Shown piece by piece: positions 5,717 through 11,772 of a stretch of 11,772 nt of DNA. The stretch's first letter is position 1. The number at the start of each line of letters is the position of its first letter. The DNA comes from CALBPI01 sp039187375 (lineage in GTDB: Bacteria > Pseudomonadota > Gammaproteobacteria > Steroidobacterales > Woeseiaceae), in assembly GCA_039187375.1 (NCBI GenBank), contig JBCCZN010000080.1, positions 1 through 11,772 of the forward strand, given 5' to 3'. Both the position numbers and the translations under genes were made by a program. The notes below the pieces were generated by a model that did no database searches, had not been told where the DNA came from, and saw only the letters and a list, made by a program, of their open reading frames with translations.

Positions 5717-6735
5717 TGGCTGATGAGGAGCCAGTACTGTCGGACGAGGAGAAAGAGGCATTGCTCTCTGGCGTTGCCGAAGGCGTGGTGGGTAATGACA
5801 GCACAGAGCAGGCGAGCCAAGTGCGCCGCTATGAGATCCGACCCGATGCGCACATCAACTATGGCAGTTATCCACGACTACAGGGCGTCTGTCAGCATTT
5901 GGGCAAACGCGTTGCGCAGCAATGGTCGGCTCTGCTCAAGTGCGATGTCAGTATTACCGCTGACGAGGTGTATACGAGTTCCTACGCGGGGGCGGTGCTA
6001 AAGGCCCGGCCGCCGGTCATCACGACTCTGCTGTCACTACACCCATTGCCCTCGCACAGCGTGGTCATTCTGGATAACTCGCTGTTGACCGGATTGGTCG
6101 AGGCGTTTTTCGGATTCGTCGATACCGAGAGTGAACCAGAGGAGGCGACAGACGAGATGCAAATCCGCCAACAGTTCACCGCGGGCGAATTACGCGTGAG
6201 TGAATTGCTGTTGCAGGTGTTTTTTCAGGCAATGCCCGATGCCTGGGAAAAGTTGGCGACCTTGTCGCCAAACGTGATTGGTCGTGAGTTCGATCCGACC
6301 ATTGGCACGGGTATTGAAGGTAAGGCGAACGTGGTTGTCTGCCGGTTTCTTGTCGAAGTCGGCGCACATCGCGGCTACGTGCGTCTGATGTTACCAGAGA
6401 GTCAGATTCATCCCATTGCGGATGACCTTGAGGGGGCAACCAATGCGCGCAATCCGGAGGGTGATCCCGAGTGGCGTGCAGCGATCACCAAACATCTGGC
6501 GACAACCGAAGTTAGCGCCACTGCGCGCGTCGGACGATTGCGGGTGCCATTGCGCACGCTGGTGGCATTGCAGGCCGGTGATCTGTTGCCACTAGAGCAG
6601 CCTGAGGAAGGGTCACTGATGGTCGGCGAAACGCGGTGCGCTGTCGGAAGTTTTGGTACCAGCGAAGGTCACAACGCATTCCAACTGGCTCGATGGCTCG
6701 GACCGATGGAGCCGACCAGTAACACACGTCACTGA
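5716..6735 (+). CDS. fliM: Flagellar motor switch protein FliM
   Basis: FliM is the C-ring protein that binds phospho-CheY at its N-terminus, FliG with its middle domain and FliN with its C-terminal SpoA domain. The 339-residue product shows all three parts. LSDEEKEALLSGV (8-20) fits the CheY-binding peptide pattern LSQxEIDALL, but with Lys at the usual Ile. The middle domain covers about 38-245, with FTAGELRVSELLL at 154-166. The SpoA domain is about 260-330, with RVGRLRVPLRTLVALQAGDLLPL. The middle domain is unusual: the family loop F-FGGxG is here FFGFVD (131-136), without the glycine pair, although FliG in this window is canonical. The sequence is otherwise clearly FliM but divergent from enterobacterial forms. 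It overlaps fliL by one base; no strong Shine-Dalgarno is visible, suggesting coupling. Confidence 0.95.
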   Translation: MADEEPVLSDEEKEALLSGVAEGVVGNDSTEQASQVRRYEIRPDAHINYGSYPRLQGVCQHLGKRVAQQWSALLKCDVSITADEVYTSSYAGAVLKARPPVITTLLSLHPLPSHSVVILDNSLLTGLVEAFFGFVDTESEPEEATDEMQIRQQFTAGELRVSELLLQVFFQAMPDAWEKLATLSPNVIGREFDPTIGTGIEGKANVVVCRFLVEVGAHRGYVRLMLPESQIHPIADDLEGATNARNPEGDPEWRAAITKHLATTEVSATARVGRLRVPLRTLVALQAGDLLPLEQPEEGSLMVGETRCAVGSFGTSEGHNAFQLARWLGPMEPTSNTRH

Positions 6736-6761
6736 CAATCAAGTACGACAAGGAAGTCACG

Positions 6762-7142
6762 ATGAGCGAAACCGAAGAACCCGCAGAAGAAGGACAACAA
6801 ACCGCACCACCACCCGGTGACGAAGAGAAGTTCTCACCGGATGAGCTGGAAGGTACGGACACCGACAGTGCCCCGGCAAATGATGTCAATTTGGATCTGA
6901 TTCTTGATGTTTCGGTGACGATGGCTCTACACGTTGGCAGCACCGAGATTTCTATTCGGGATCTTGTCAGTCTCGCCGAAGGCTCCGTGGTCGCACTGGA
7001 TCGCGAGGCCAGTGAGCCATTGGATGTGATGGTCAACGGCACATTAATCGCGCGCGGTGAAATCGTCGTTGTCGATGGTCAGTTTGGCGTGCGACTCACT
7101 GATGTCGTCAGCCCGGCTGCCCGAATAGAAACCCTGAGCTGA
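6762..7142 (+). CDS. fliN: Flagellar motor switch protein FliN
   Basis: FliN forms the lower part of the C ring with FliM and also gives FliH a docking site for export. The 126-residue product has an acidic, Pro/Glu-rich N-terminal tail (1-42) and a compact SpoA domain (about 43-126). The motifs LDLILDVSVTMALHVGSTEI (44-63) and IRDLVSLAEGSVVALD (65-80) are followed by LDVMVNGTLIARGEIVVVDG (87-106) and FGVRLTDVV (108-116); all are standard FliN. AAGGA lies 7 bases before the ATG. It is 26 bases after fliM and 3 bases before fliO. The pattern is very similar to the C-terminal SpoA domain of FliM in the preceding gene, as expected. An SctQ-type secretion protein is excluded by context and length. 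Confidence 0.96.
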   Translation: MSETEEPAEEGQQTAPPPGDEEKFSPDELEGTDTDSAPANDVNLDLILDVSVTMALHVGSTEISIRDLVSLAEGSVVALDREASEPLDVMVNGTLIARGEIVVVDGQFGVRLTDVVSPAARIETLS

Positions 7143-7145
7143 ACC

Positions 7146-7475
7146 ATGCCGGACTTGCTACCGCTGATTTTTAACCTTGTGCTTGTGGTTGCGATGATCA
7201 TTGCACTGGCGTGGTTCGTACGTCGGGGTCAGCGCTTGAGCCAGATTGGTGCAGGTCAGTTGGACGTGATTGCAACGCGCATGATCGGTCAGCGCGAGCG
7301 TCTGGTCGTGGTGCGCGTTGGCGATGAACAGTTGTTGCTCGGTGTGACAGCACAACAAGTGCAACACCTGCATACACTGCGCGAACCGCTGCCAGAGCCG
7401 AGCGATGAGACGAGTTTCTCAGGGCATATGCAGTCGTTAAAGAAATCACTTAAACGCGAGCGGACTGCATCATGA
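7146..7475 (+). CDS. fliO: Flagellar export assembly protein FliO
   Basis: FliO is a small membrane protein that helps the FliP core of the export gate to assemble and remain stable. The product has 109 residues. One membrane segment covers about 5-25 (LPLIFNLVLVVAMIIALAWFV), followed by basic residues RRGQR. A cytoplasmic domain with LDVIATRMIGQRERLVVVRVG (39-59) and EQLLLGVTAQQVQHL comes next, the typical FliO core. The basic C-terminus (SLKKSLKRER) is also common. Position between fliN and fliP supports the call, since FliO is poorly conserved. It follows fliN by 3 bases and overlaps fliP by 4 (ATGA). It is slightly shorter than the enterobacterial protein but looks complete. Confidence 0.93.
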   Translation: MPDLLPLIFNLVLVVAMIIALAWFVRRGQRLSQIGAGQLDVIATRMIGQRERLVVVRVGDEQLLLGVTAQQVQHLHTLREPLPEPSDETSFSGHMQSLKKSLKRERTAS

Positions 7476-8230
7476 TCCGCTTGATTTGGGTGTTATGCCT
7501 TCTGGGTTTGCCCATTGGCGGGTTTGGTCAGGCATCGGAAATTAGTCTGCCGCTGCTATTGCCCGATTCGGATGGTGTCAGCGAGGCAACGCAACCGGAG
7601 TCACTGTCATTGAGTCTGCAAATATTGCTGACGATGACGCTGCTGACCTTGCTGCCAGCGTTGATGCTCTCAATGAGCGCGTTTATTCGTCTAATTATTG
7701 TGCTCTCTATATTGCGGCAGGCGCTGGGAACTGCACAGACACCACCTAACCAGGTGCTGATCGGTATCGCCTTATTCCTGACATTTTTTATCATGGCACC
7801 CGTCTTGAGCACGGTGAATGAAACGGCGATTCAACCATACTCAGCAGGCGAGATGACACTGACTGAGGCGTTCAATACCGGCATTGCGCCGGTGCGCACA
7901 TTCATGTTAAACCAAACGCGCGATGCTGATCTAAAACTGTTCGCGGACATCGCCGGACATGATGGCTTTGATGCTTTGGATGCCGTGCCGCTGTCGATCA
8001 TTATTCCCGCTTTCATGGTCAGTGAACTCAAGACAGCATTTCAAATCGGGTTCCTGATTTTTATTCCATTCCTGATTATCGACCTGGTTGTTTCCAGCGT
8101 ACTGATGTCGATGGGCATGATGATGCTCTCGCCGATGCTGATTTCGCTGCCCTTCAAGCTGATGTTATTCGTGTTGGTGGATGGCTGGGCATTGTTGCTG
8201 GGCACGCTAGCCGCCAGCTTCTACCTGTGA
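7472..8230 (+). CDS. fliP: Flagellar export gate protein FliP
   Basis: FliP forms the pentameric core of the export gate channel together with FliQ and FliR. The 252-residue product has a likely signal sequence (about 1-21, ending GFGQA), known for FliP. Membrane segments cover about 47-70, 95-115, 185-210 and 212-245. Family motifs are present: the RLIIVLSILRQALGTAQTPP stretch at 73-92 and LFLTFFIMAPV at 101-111. FLIFIPFLIIDLVVSSVLMS covers 194-213, and ISLPFKLMLFVLVDGWALL covers 224-242. All conserved parts are intact. The start ATG overlaps the fliO stop and has GAGCGGA-like purines upstream. FliQ follows after 7 bases. Confidence 0.97.
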   Translation: MIRLIWVLCLLGLPIGGFGQASEISLPLLLPDSDGVSEATQPESLSLSLQILLTMTLLTLLPALMLSMSAFIRLIIVLSILRQALGTAQTPPNQVLIGIALFLTFFIMAPVLSTVNETAIQPYSAGEMTLTEAFNTGIAPVRTFMLNQTRDADLKLFADIAGHDGFDALDAVPLSIIIPAFMVSELKTAFQIGFLIFIPFLIIDLVVSSVLMSMGMMMLSPMLISLPFKLMLFVLVDGWALLLGTLAASFYL

Positions 8231-8237
8231 GTCATCG

Positions 8238-8507
8238 ATGAATCCGGACTCCATCTTGTCAATCGGTCAGCAAGCGCTGTGGGTCACCTTTGCGATCAGC
8301 TCTCCGTTGCTGCTTTCGGCGCTGTTCGTCGGTCTTGTGGTCGGTATGTTGCAGGCGGCGACGCAGATCAACGAGATGACGCTGAGTTTTATTCCAAAGC
8401 TGTTGGTGCTCGGTCTTGCGCTGCTAATTGGTGGGCCGTGGATCGTAACCACGCTGGTTGATTTCACCCGTGAGCTTATCACCAACATCCCGGATCTGAT
8501 CGGCTAG
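8238..8507 (+). CDS. fliQ: Flagellar export gate protein FliQ
   Basis: FliQ is a small two-helix membrane protein that wraps around the FliP-FliR core of the export gate. The 89-residue product is the exact family size. It starts MNPDSILSIGQQALWVTFAI. Two hydrophobic segments (about 15-38 and 50-73) are joined by the conserved LQAATQINEMTLSFIPK loop (38-54), followed by GPWIVTTLVDFTREL, the usual FliQ tail. No strong Shine-Dalgarno is visible, so translation is probably coupled to fliP, whose stop is 7 bases upstream. fliR follows after 3 bases. Confidence 0.97.
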   Translation: MNPDSILSIGQQALWVTFAISSPLLLSALFVGLVVGMLQAATQINEMTLSFIPKLLVLGLALLIGGPWIVTTLVDFTRELITNIPDLIG

Positions 8508-8510
8508 ACG

Positions 8511-9293
8511 ATGACGATTGCGTTTTCTGCATTAACGGATTTGTTGGCGATGTACATCTGGCCGTTTATTCGCATCACGGCGTTCGTCGTCGCCATACCG
8601 GCGATTGGCGGGGCGCTGGTGCCTAGGCGGATTCGTGCACTACTTGCTGTGTCACTGACGATCGCGATGGCACCGGCGGTAGAGCAGTCGTTACCTGTGA
8701 CGGCTATTTTGTCATTGAGTGGTGCACTGATCGCCGTACAGGAGGCACTGCTTGGCATTGCCATGGGCTTTGTCGTACAGCTGGTTTTCGATGCGGTCAC
8801 GCTTGGTGCCCAGACGATCTCGATGAGTATGGGTCTTGGTTTTGCCGTATTTCTGGATCGCGTCAGTGGCGTCAATATTCCGGTCATCGGTCAACTCTAT
8901 TTGATGTTATCGCTGCTGATTTTTCTTGCGGTCGATGGCCATCTGCAGTTGATTTTGATGTTGGCGGGTAGCTTCGAATCAGCACCGATTGGGAGTTTGG
9001 TGCTGGAGGCAGCAGACGCCGGCTCTATCTTGACGTTTTCCGGTCAGCTGTTTGTCGGCGCGATGCGTATCGCACTACCCGCTGTTACCACGCTGTTGAT
9101 CGTCAATTTGTCGTTCGGCGTCATGAGTCGAGCTGCACCGTCAATGAACCTGTTTGCAGTCGGTTTTCCAATTTCGATGCTGTTGGGTTTCGGCGTGTTG
9201 TACGTGGGAATCGAGAGTCTCGCGCAGTCCTTTAACATGATGTTTCCGCTGGCTCTGGACACGGTGCTCGCACTGTTGGTGAGGACGCCGTAG
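8511..9293 (+). CDS. fliR: Flagellar export gate protein FliR
   Basis: FliR is the single-copy subunit of the export gate and binds FliP, FliQ and FlhB. The 260-residue product is a multi-pass membrane protein with six or so hydrophobic stretches. Recognisable parts are the N-terminal WPFIRITAFVVAIPAIGG (17-34), then ISMSMGLGFAVFLDRVSGVN and IPVIGQLYLMLSLLIFLAVDGHLQLI in the middle. GVMSRAAPSMNLFAVGFPISMLLGF near residues 204-228 is the most conserved FliR segment. The ATG is 3 bases after the fliQ stop with no clear ribosome site, pointing to coupling. The stop shares one base with the flhB start. Length and motifs are complete. Confidence 0.97.
   Translation: MTIAFSALTDLLAMYIWPFIRITAFVVAIPAIGGALVPRRIRALLAVSLTIAMAPAVEQSLPVTAILSLSGALIAVQEALLGIAMGFVVQLVFDAVTLGAQTISMSMGLGFAVFLDRVSGVNIPVIGQLYLMLSLLIFLAVDGHLQLILMLAGSFESAPIGSLVLEAADAGSILTFSGQLFVGAMRIALPAVTTLLIVNLSFGVMSRAAPSMNLFAVGFPISMLLGFGVLYVGIESLAQSFNMMFPLALDTVLALLVRTP
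9281..9285 (+). promoter_or_regulatory. Ribosome binding site supporting the flhB GTG start
   Basis: GAGGA inside the end of fliR lies 7 bases before GTG 9293. There is no ATG close by in this frame, and the FlhB N-terminus fits this start, so the GTG is taken as genuine. Confidence 0.75.
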
Positions 9294-10456
9294 TGGCCGA
9301 GAATCATAATAGTGCCCAGGAGCGTACAGAACAGGCCACCCCCAAGCGCCTGCAGGATGCCCGCAAGAAAGGTGATGTACCACGATCACGTGAGCTGACA
9401 ACCTCCGGCGTGATGTTGTGCGCGGCGGCGGCACTGGTCATGCTCGGTGGTCGTTATGGTGCGGATATCGCCGATGTATTCGCATCTGGATTTGTGATCG
9501 AACGCGAACAGCTATTTGACGATGGCGTCATGGCCGAATCCCTGGCGCAGCAAGCCTGGGGGGCATTGCGCGGGTTGTTGCCCTTACTGGCGATCACGGT
9601 GATCGCGGCTATTGGGTTTTCGGTCGCGCTGGGTGGCCTGTCGTTCAGTGCCAGCGCGATGGCGCCCAAGCTCAGTAAGATCAATCCGCTGTCGGGATTG
9701 AAGCGCATGTTCGGCCCAAAGGCGCTGGTCGAGTTGGCTAAGTCTGTGGCGAAGACCGCATTGATCGTCACCATCGCTGTGTTCTGGTTGCGCTACATCG
9801 CAACGGATCTGCTGCGACTGGAACAACTCGACACCGAGGTGGCGCTCGTCCGCGCAACGCAGCTTGCTGCACTGACGTTGCTGGTGGTTTCAAGCGGACT
9901 GGTGGTCGGTGCGTTGATAGATGTGCCGTGGCAGTTGTACGAATATGCACGCAAGTTGCGCATGACCCGGCAGGAAGTGCGCGATGAGCACAAAGAGACC
10001 GATGGCCGACCAGAGGTCAAGCAGCGTGTCCGGCAACTGCAACAGGATATTGCCACCCGCCGCATGATGGACTCGGTGCCGTATGCCGATGTGATCATCA
10101 CCAACCCAACACACTTCGCGGTGGCTTTGCGATATGACGCCGACAAAATGGCCGCACCCGAAGTCGTCGCGAGCGGCAAGGACCTGATCGCTGCACAGAT
10201 TCGCAAGATTGCGACCGAGCACAAGGTGGCCTTGTTTAGTGCACCACCGTTGGCGCGGGCGCTGTATTTTTCGACCAAGATCGGTCAGCCGATTCCGGCT
10301 GGTCTGTACACGGCGGTCGCACAAGTGCTGGCCTACATCTTCCAATTGCGTGATGGCATCGCCGCCGGGCGTGAGCTGACACCACCGGTACCGGAGGTGG
10401 ATGAGACCCACTATACCCGTGGGCGCTATCGCGCCGAAGAGGAGTCTGATCAATGA
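9293..10456 (+). CDS. flhB: Flagellar export switch protein FlhB
   Basis: FlhB is the export gate protein that controls substrate specificity; it cuts itself at NPTH and responds to FliK when the hook is complete. The 387-residue product starts with GTG (AENHNSAQERTEQATPKRL, the typical FlhB head with E..TEqATPKR). Four membrane segments cover about 36-54, 92-117, 150-170 and 186-210. The cytoplasmic domain starts about 215 with the conserved linker RMTRQEVRDEHKETDGRPEVK (223-243). NPTH is at 271-274, with IITNPTHFAVALRYD around it and APPLARALY downstream; cleavage would be between N271 and P272. The extra tail after about 360 is acidic and typical in length. It overlaps flhA by 4 bases. Confidence 0.98.
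   Translation: MAENHNSAQERTEQATPKRLQDARKKGDVPRSRELTTSGVMLCAAAALVMLGGRYGADIADVFASGFVIEREQLFDDGVMAESLAQQAWGALRGLLPLLAITVIAAIGFSVALGGLSFSASAMAPKLSKINPLSGLKRMFGPKALVELAKSVAKTALIVTIAVFWLRYIATDLLRLEQLDTEVALVRATQLAALTLLVVSSGLVVGALIDVPWQLYEYARKLRMTRQEVRDEHKETDGRPEVKQRVRQLQQDIATRRMMDSVPYADVIITNPTHFAVALRYDADKMAAPEVVASGKDLIAAQIRKIATEHKVALFSAPPLARALYFSTKIGQPIPAGLYTAVAQVLAYIFQLRDGIAAGRELTPPVPEVDETHYTRGRYRAEEESDQ
10439..10444 (+). promoter_or_regulatory. Ribosome binding site of flhA
   Basis: GAGGAG within the last codons of flhB sits 8 bases before ATG 10453. This strong site picks this ATG over the out-of-frame ATG at 10457. Confidence 0.75.
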
Positions 10457-11772
10457 ATGATCTGCAACTGAATTGGCAGGCAGTGTTACGCGGCATGGGT
10501 GTGCCGGTATTGTTGTTGGTTGTACTTGCGATGATGATCCTGCCATTGCCACCAATGGCACTGGATACACTGTTCACATTCAATATCGCCTTGTCGATGG
10601 CGATTCTGCTGACGGTGATCTATGTTTCCCGGCCACTCGATTTTGGTGTATTTCCAACTGTTTTGCTGGTCGTCACCTTGCTACGACTGGCATTAAACAT
10701 CGCCTCGACTCGCGTCGTGCTACTCGAAGGGCATGCGGGTGGCGCTGCTGCGGGCAAAGTGATCCAGGCATTCGGTGATTTTGTTGTCGGCGGAAATTTT
10801 GCCGTGGGCCTGGTGGTATTTGCCATTCTCGTGATTATTAACTTTATGGTTGTCACCAAGGGTGCCGGTCGCGTGTCCGAGGTCACTGCGCGTTTCACGC
10901 TGGATGCGATGCCCGGTAAGCAGATGGCGATTGATGCAGATCTCAATGCCGGTTTGATCGATCAGGAAACGGCACGCACACGTCGGCGTGAGGTGGCCGG
11001 TGAAGCTGATTTCTACGGAGCGATGGATGGTGCGAGCAAATTCGTGCGCGGTGATGCTATCGCCAGCATTCTGATTCTATTTATCAATGTCATTGGCGGG
11101 CTTGCTATTGGCATGGGAGAGCATGACCTGAGTTTCTCCGAAGCAGGCCGTATATATACGCTGCTGACAATTGGAGACGGTCTGGTTGCGCAGATTCCCT
11201 CGCTATTGTTGTCGACAGCGGTTGCGGTCATCGTTACGCGTGTGTCCGATGCGCAGGATATGTCGAGCCAGATCGTCAAGCAGGTTTTTAACCAACCAAA
11301 GACGTTGTTAGTCACCGCTGCGGTTCTGGTCATCCTAGGACTGATCCCGGGCATGCCGAACTTTGCCTTCCTGTCGTTGGCAGCGGTATGTGGATTTGCC
11401 AGTTATCGATTGTCACGAAAACCGGCGCCCGAGCCAGAAGTACTGGAGGCGGCACCGGCCGCGGAGCCGCCCACACGCGAGCTTACCTGGGACGATGTAC
11501 AACCGCTGGATACGATCGGGCTTGAAGTCGGCTACCGGTTGATACCGCTTGTCGATCGACAGCGTGGCGGACCGCTTGTGAATCGAATCAAAGGTGTGCG
11601 CCGCAAGCTGACCGATAGCCTGGGCTTCTTGCTCCCTCCGGTGCACATTCGCGACAACCTGGATTTGAAGCCGTCGCAATACCGGGTATCGCTGATGGGT
11701 GTGCCATTGGGAGAGGGCGAGATCGAAACCGACAAAGAGCTTGCGATCAACCCTGGCCAGGTGTTCGGTGAA
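10453..11772 (+). CDS. flhA: Flagellar export gate protein FlhA (partial, open at right edge)
   Basis: FlhA forms the nonameric ring of the export gate, docks export chaperones and uses the proton motive force. The 440 codons present are roughly the first 60-65% of a protein that is usually about 690-700 residues; the frame is still open at the window end. The membrane part (about 15-320) has several hydrophobic segments. Hallmarks are DFGVFPTVLLVVTLLRLALN (63-82) with IASTRVVLLEGH next, then the FHIPEP-family loop VTARFTLDAMPGKQMAIDAD (144-163). The near-invariant EADFYGAMDGASKFVRGDAI is at 184-203. A Pro/Glu/Ala linker (323-342) leads into the cytoplasmic domain (WDDVQPLDTIGLEVGYRLIP). It overlaps flhB by 4 bases (ATGA). 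Members of virulence secretion systems (SctV) are excluded by context. Confidence 0.97.
   Translation, partial: MNDLQLNWQAVLRGMGVPVLLLVVLAMMILPLPPMALDTLFTFNIALSMAILLTVIYVSRPLDFGVFPTVLLVVTLLRLALNIASTRVVLLEGHAGGAAAGKVIQAFGDFVVGGNFAVGLVVFAILVIINFMVVTKGAGRVSEVTARFTLDAMPGKQMAIDADLNAGLIDQETARTRRREVAGEADFYGAMDGASKFVRGDAIASILILFINVIGGLAIGMGEHDLSFSEAGRIYTLLTIGDGLVAQIPSLLLSTAVAVIVTRVSDAQDMSSQIVKQVFNQPKTLLVTAAVLVILGLIPGMPNFAFLSLAAVCGFASYRLSRKPAPEPEVLEAAPAAEPPTRELTWDDVQPLDTIGLEVGYRLIPLVDRQRGGPLVNRIKGVRRKLTDSLGFLLPPVHIRDNLDLKPSQYRVSLMGVPLGEGEIETDKELAINPGQVFGE

Noticed and set aside
6303..6318. A sigma-54-like sequence TGGCACG-N4-TTGAA inside fliM
   Set aside because: The invariant C of the -12 GC is missing, and it is in the middle of a gene, far from any start.
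11149..11160. Palindrome CGTATATATACG inside flhA
   Set aside because: It is explained by the codons for RIYT in a conserved gene, with no neighbouring promoter or repeat copy.

Overview
The window is one uninterrupted stretch of a flagellar chromosomal cluster, with every gene on the + strand: fliF (3' end), fliG, fliH, fliI, fliJ, fliK, fliL, fliM, fliN, fliO, fliP, fliQ, fliR, flhB and flhA (5' part, open at the right edge). The gene order, the sigma-54 type promoters and the protein motifs suggest a polar-flagellated gammaproteobacterium with a Pseudomonas/Vibrio-like flagellar hierarchy. GC content looks moderately high, mid-50s by eye. I cannot name the genus.

Layout. Positions 1-3605 hold the end of a basal-body operon: the MS ring (FliF), the rotor (FliG) and the soluble export ATPase complex (FliH-FliI-FliJ). 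The genes here overlap by 4-8 bases. A 63-base gap follows with a good sigma-54 (-24/-12) element, then fliK (hook-length control) at 3669-5033. A 152-base AT-rich gap (5034-5185) holds a consensus sigma-54 promoter, a FleQ-like box about 95 bases upstream of the predicted start of transcription, and a perfect 8-bp inverted repeat. From 5186 to the right edge runs a compact operon: fliL (stator-associated), fliM and fliN (C-ring switch), fliO-fliP-fliQ-fliR-flhB (export gate) and flhA. Spacings are -4 to +26 bases, so translational coupling is likely.

How the genes work together. FliF, FliG, FliM and FliN form the MS ring and C ring, which generate torque and set rotation direction. FliP, FliQ, FliR, FlhB and FlhA form the membrane export gate, with FliO helping FliP assembly. 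FliH, FliI and FliJ deliver and energise cargo. FliK measures the hook and, through FlhB, switches export specificity. FliL supports the stators. The three-unit layout (fliF...J / fliK / fliL...flhB) matches the reported Pseudomonas aeruginosa arrangement, in which fliK is transcribed separately and later than its neighbours.

I found no mobile element, RNA gene, CRISPR array or unknown gene, and no previously undescribed system. The points most worth a second look are the regulatory elements around fliK and fliL, and a FliM that lacks the usual GGxG loop while its FliG partner looks canonical.
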